64,000 nt of DNA, from the NCBI RefSeq assembly GCF_019249725.2, contig NZ_CP137559.1:1283501-1347500 (forward strand), in the 5' to 3' direction. The position numbers and the translations under genes are program-made. Under the pieces are notes generated by a model that did not search any database, had not been told where the DNA came from, and saw only the letters and a program-made list of their open reading frames with translations. This document shows, piece by piece, positions 63,289-64,000 of this stretch. This stretch comes from Segatella hominis. Lineage in GTDB: Bacteria; Bacteroidota; Bacteroidia; Bacteroidales; Bacteroidaceae. The number at the start of each line of letters is the position of its first letter. Positions within the stretch are counted from its first letter, which is position 1.

Positions 63289-64000
63289 TTAAGCATTCTC
63301 CTTACGCAAGGTGTTCAAACCGTCACGTACAATCTTCTGGAGTTCGAGCTTGGAACTATCTACAAACTCAGCTACAGCAAAGTCTTCTGGGCTCACCTCG
63401 TAGATACCGAGTTGCTCCTGCTTGTCGATATCGCCTGTGATGATGGCTTTGATGAGATACTCACCATAGATGTCCATTGGCAATACACTGTCGTACTCGC
63501 CGCTCATGATCATGTGGCGCTCACCACCCTTCACACGTGCATCCAGCGCATACTCCTTCTTCTTGCCGAAAAGCCATGAGAAATAGCTGCGGGATGTAGA
63601 GAACTGATCGGTGCGTGGAAGTATCCAGCCCAGCATCTCATCCTTGTCGTCACCCTCTGGAATAGCGGTAATCTCGGAGGTATGTCCTCCTACATAAGAG
63701 GCAAGTGATGCCTGAGTACCTGTCAGAGGATTACCATTGATAACTCGCACGTGCTCAGTAGTTTTCAACTGATCGGCTACAAAAGCACTCAAAGGGGTAC
63801 CTACCAATACTTCAGCATAACCTGGAGTCTTGATTTCGCTACCGGCTACTGCTACCATCTTGCGGAGATCTACCTTACCTGTAAGGAAGAGGCGACCGAA
63901 GAAGATAACGGCTGCAGGATCTACAGTCCATACCACCTCACCCTTGTTGACTGGGTCGATATGGTTGACCTGAACACCTACATTACCAGCAGGACAAGGA
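63289..64000 (-). CDS. nqrA: Na+-NQR subunit A (partial)
   Basis: The frame stays open to the window end, so the N-terminal part of the gene lies outside. The part seen reads PCPAGNVGVQVNHIDPVNKG...VVWTVDPAAVIFFGRLFLTGK, then GGHTSEITAIPEGDDKDEMLGWILPRTDQFSTSRSYFSWLF, and ends ELQKIVRDGLNTLRKENA. It is the soluble, quinone-side subunit, first in the operon. Confidence 0.95.
   Translation of the reverse strand, partial: PCPAGNVGVQVNHIDPVNKGEVVWTVDPAAVIFFGRLFLTGKVDLRKMVAVAGSEIKTPGYAEVLVGTPLSAFVADQLKTTEHVRVINGNPLTGTQASLASYVGGHTSEITAIPEGDDKDEMLGWILPRTDQFSTSRSYFSWLFGKKKEYALDARVKGGERHMIMSGEYDSVLPMDIYGEYLIKAIITGDIDKQEQLGIYEVSPEDFAVAEFVDSSKLELQKIVRDGLNTLRKENA

Overview
The window reads as chromosome of a Bacteroidales bacterium, most likely a Prevotella/Segatella species. 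Support: the L28-L33-DUF4295 cassette, DUF4296/DUF4248/HU-related/DUF2027-Smr families, a six-gene Na+-NQR, BspA-like and starch-active secreted proteins with Prevotella-type C-terminal tails, and many promoters of the Bacteroidota form TTTG-N19/20-TAnnTTTG. No rRNA, tRNA, insertion sequence or CRISPR array was recognised.

Layout. 0.1-2.0 kb (+): a small lipoprotein, ispE and an AlkD-like HEAT protein. 2.2-7.4 kb (-): a membrane-spanning HU/LysM protein, HU, rimO, ftsY, DUF4295, rpmG and rpmB. 8.0-15.5 kb (-): pncC, tsaD, map, a HAD hydrolase, a MetH without its activation domain, smpB and a DUF4375 protein. 15.7-17.5 kb (+): an Fe-S scaffold-like protein paired with a GGGtGRT protein. 18-20 kb (-): a BspA-like LRR protein and an exported protein. 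20.4-25.5 kb (+): TPP riboswitch and thiSEGCH.

25.6-33.7 kb is the accessory part: an HU-related protein, DUF4248, a DUF6371 primase-like protein, a RepA-like ATPase and a small ORF. It carries a dense GTATCA/TGATAC site array and an operator-like promoter. An AT-rich gene of unknown function follows. Next is a long, highly structured leader that precedes an EcoRI-type adenine methyltransferase overlapping a DUF262-HNH endonuclease; this is the best candidate here for an undescribed defence or modification system.

33.7-46.2 kb (-): a C69 peptidase, nadC, a DUF4296 lipoprotein, lspA, a zinc-finger-less TraR/DksA protein, ileS, nadE and DUF2027-Smr. 46.4-54.5 kb: a secreted multidomain alpha-amylase and a large secreted protein. 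Both have LacI-type palindromes at the same distance upstream of their promoters. Rpn nuclease and AAA-ATPase/PD-(D/E)XK genes, and a chimeric remnant of the two families, lie among them. 56.5-64 kb (-): an FAD oxidoreductase, a YfcE-like phosphodiesterase and nqrFEDCBA, with nqrA cut by the window end.

Two small-scale habits recur: 3' ends of genes repeated just past the stop codon (ftsY, pncC, thiE), and low-complexity tandem filler between genes, one type of which also lies in frame inside an oxidoreductase gene.
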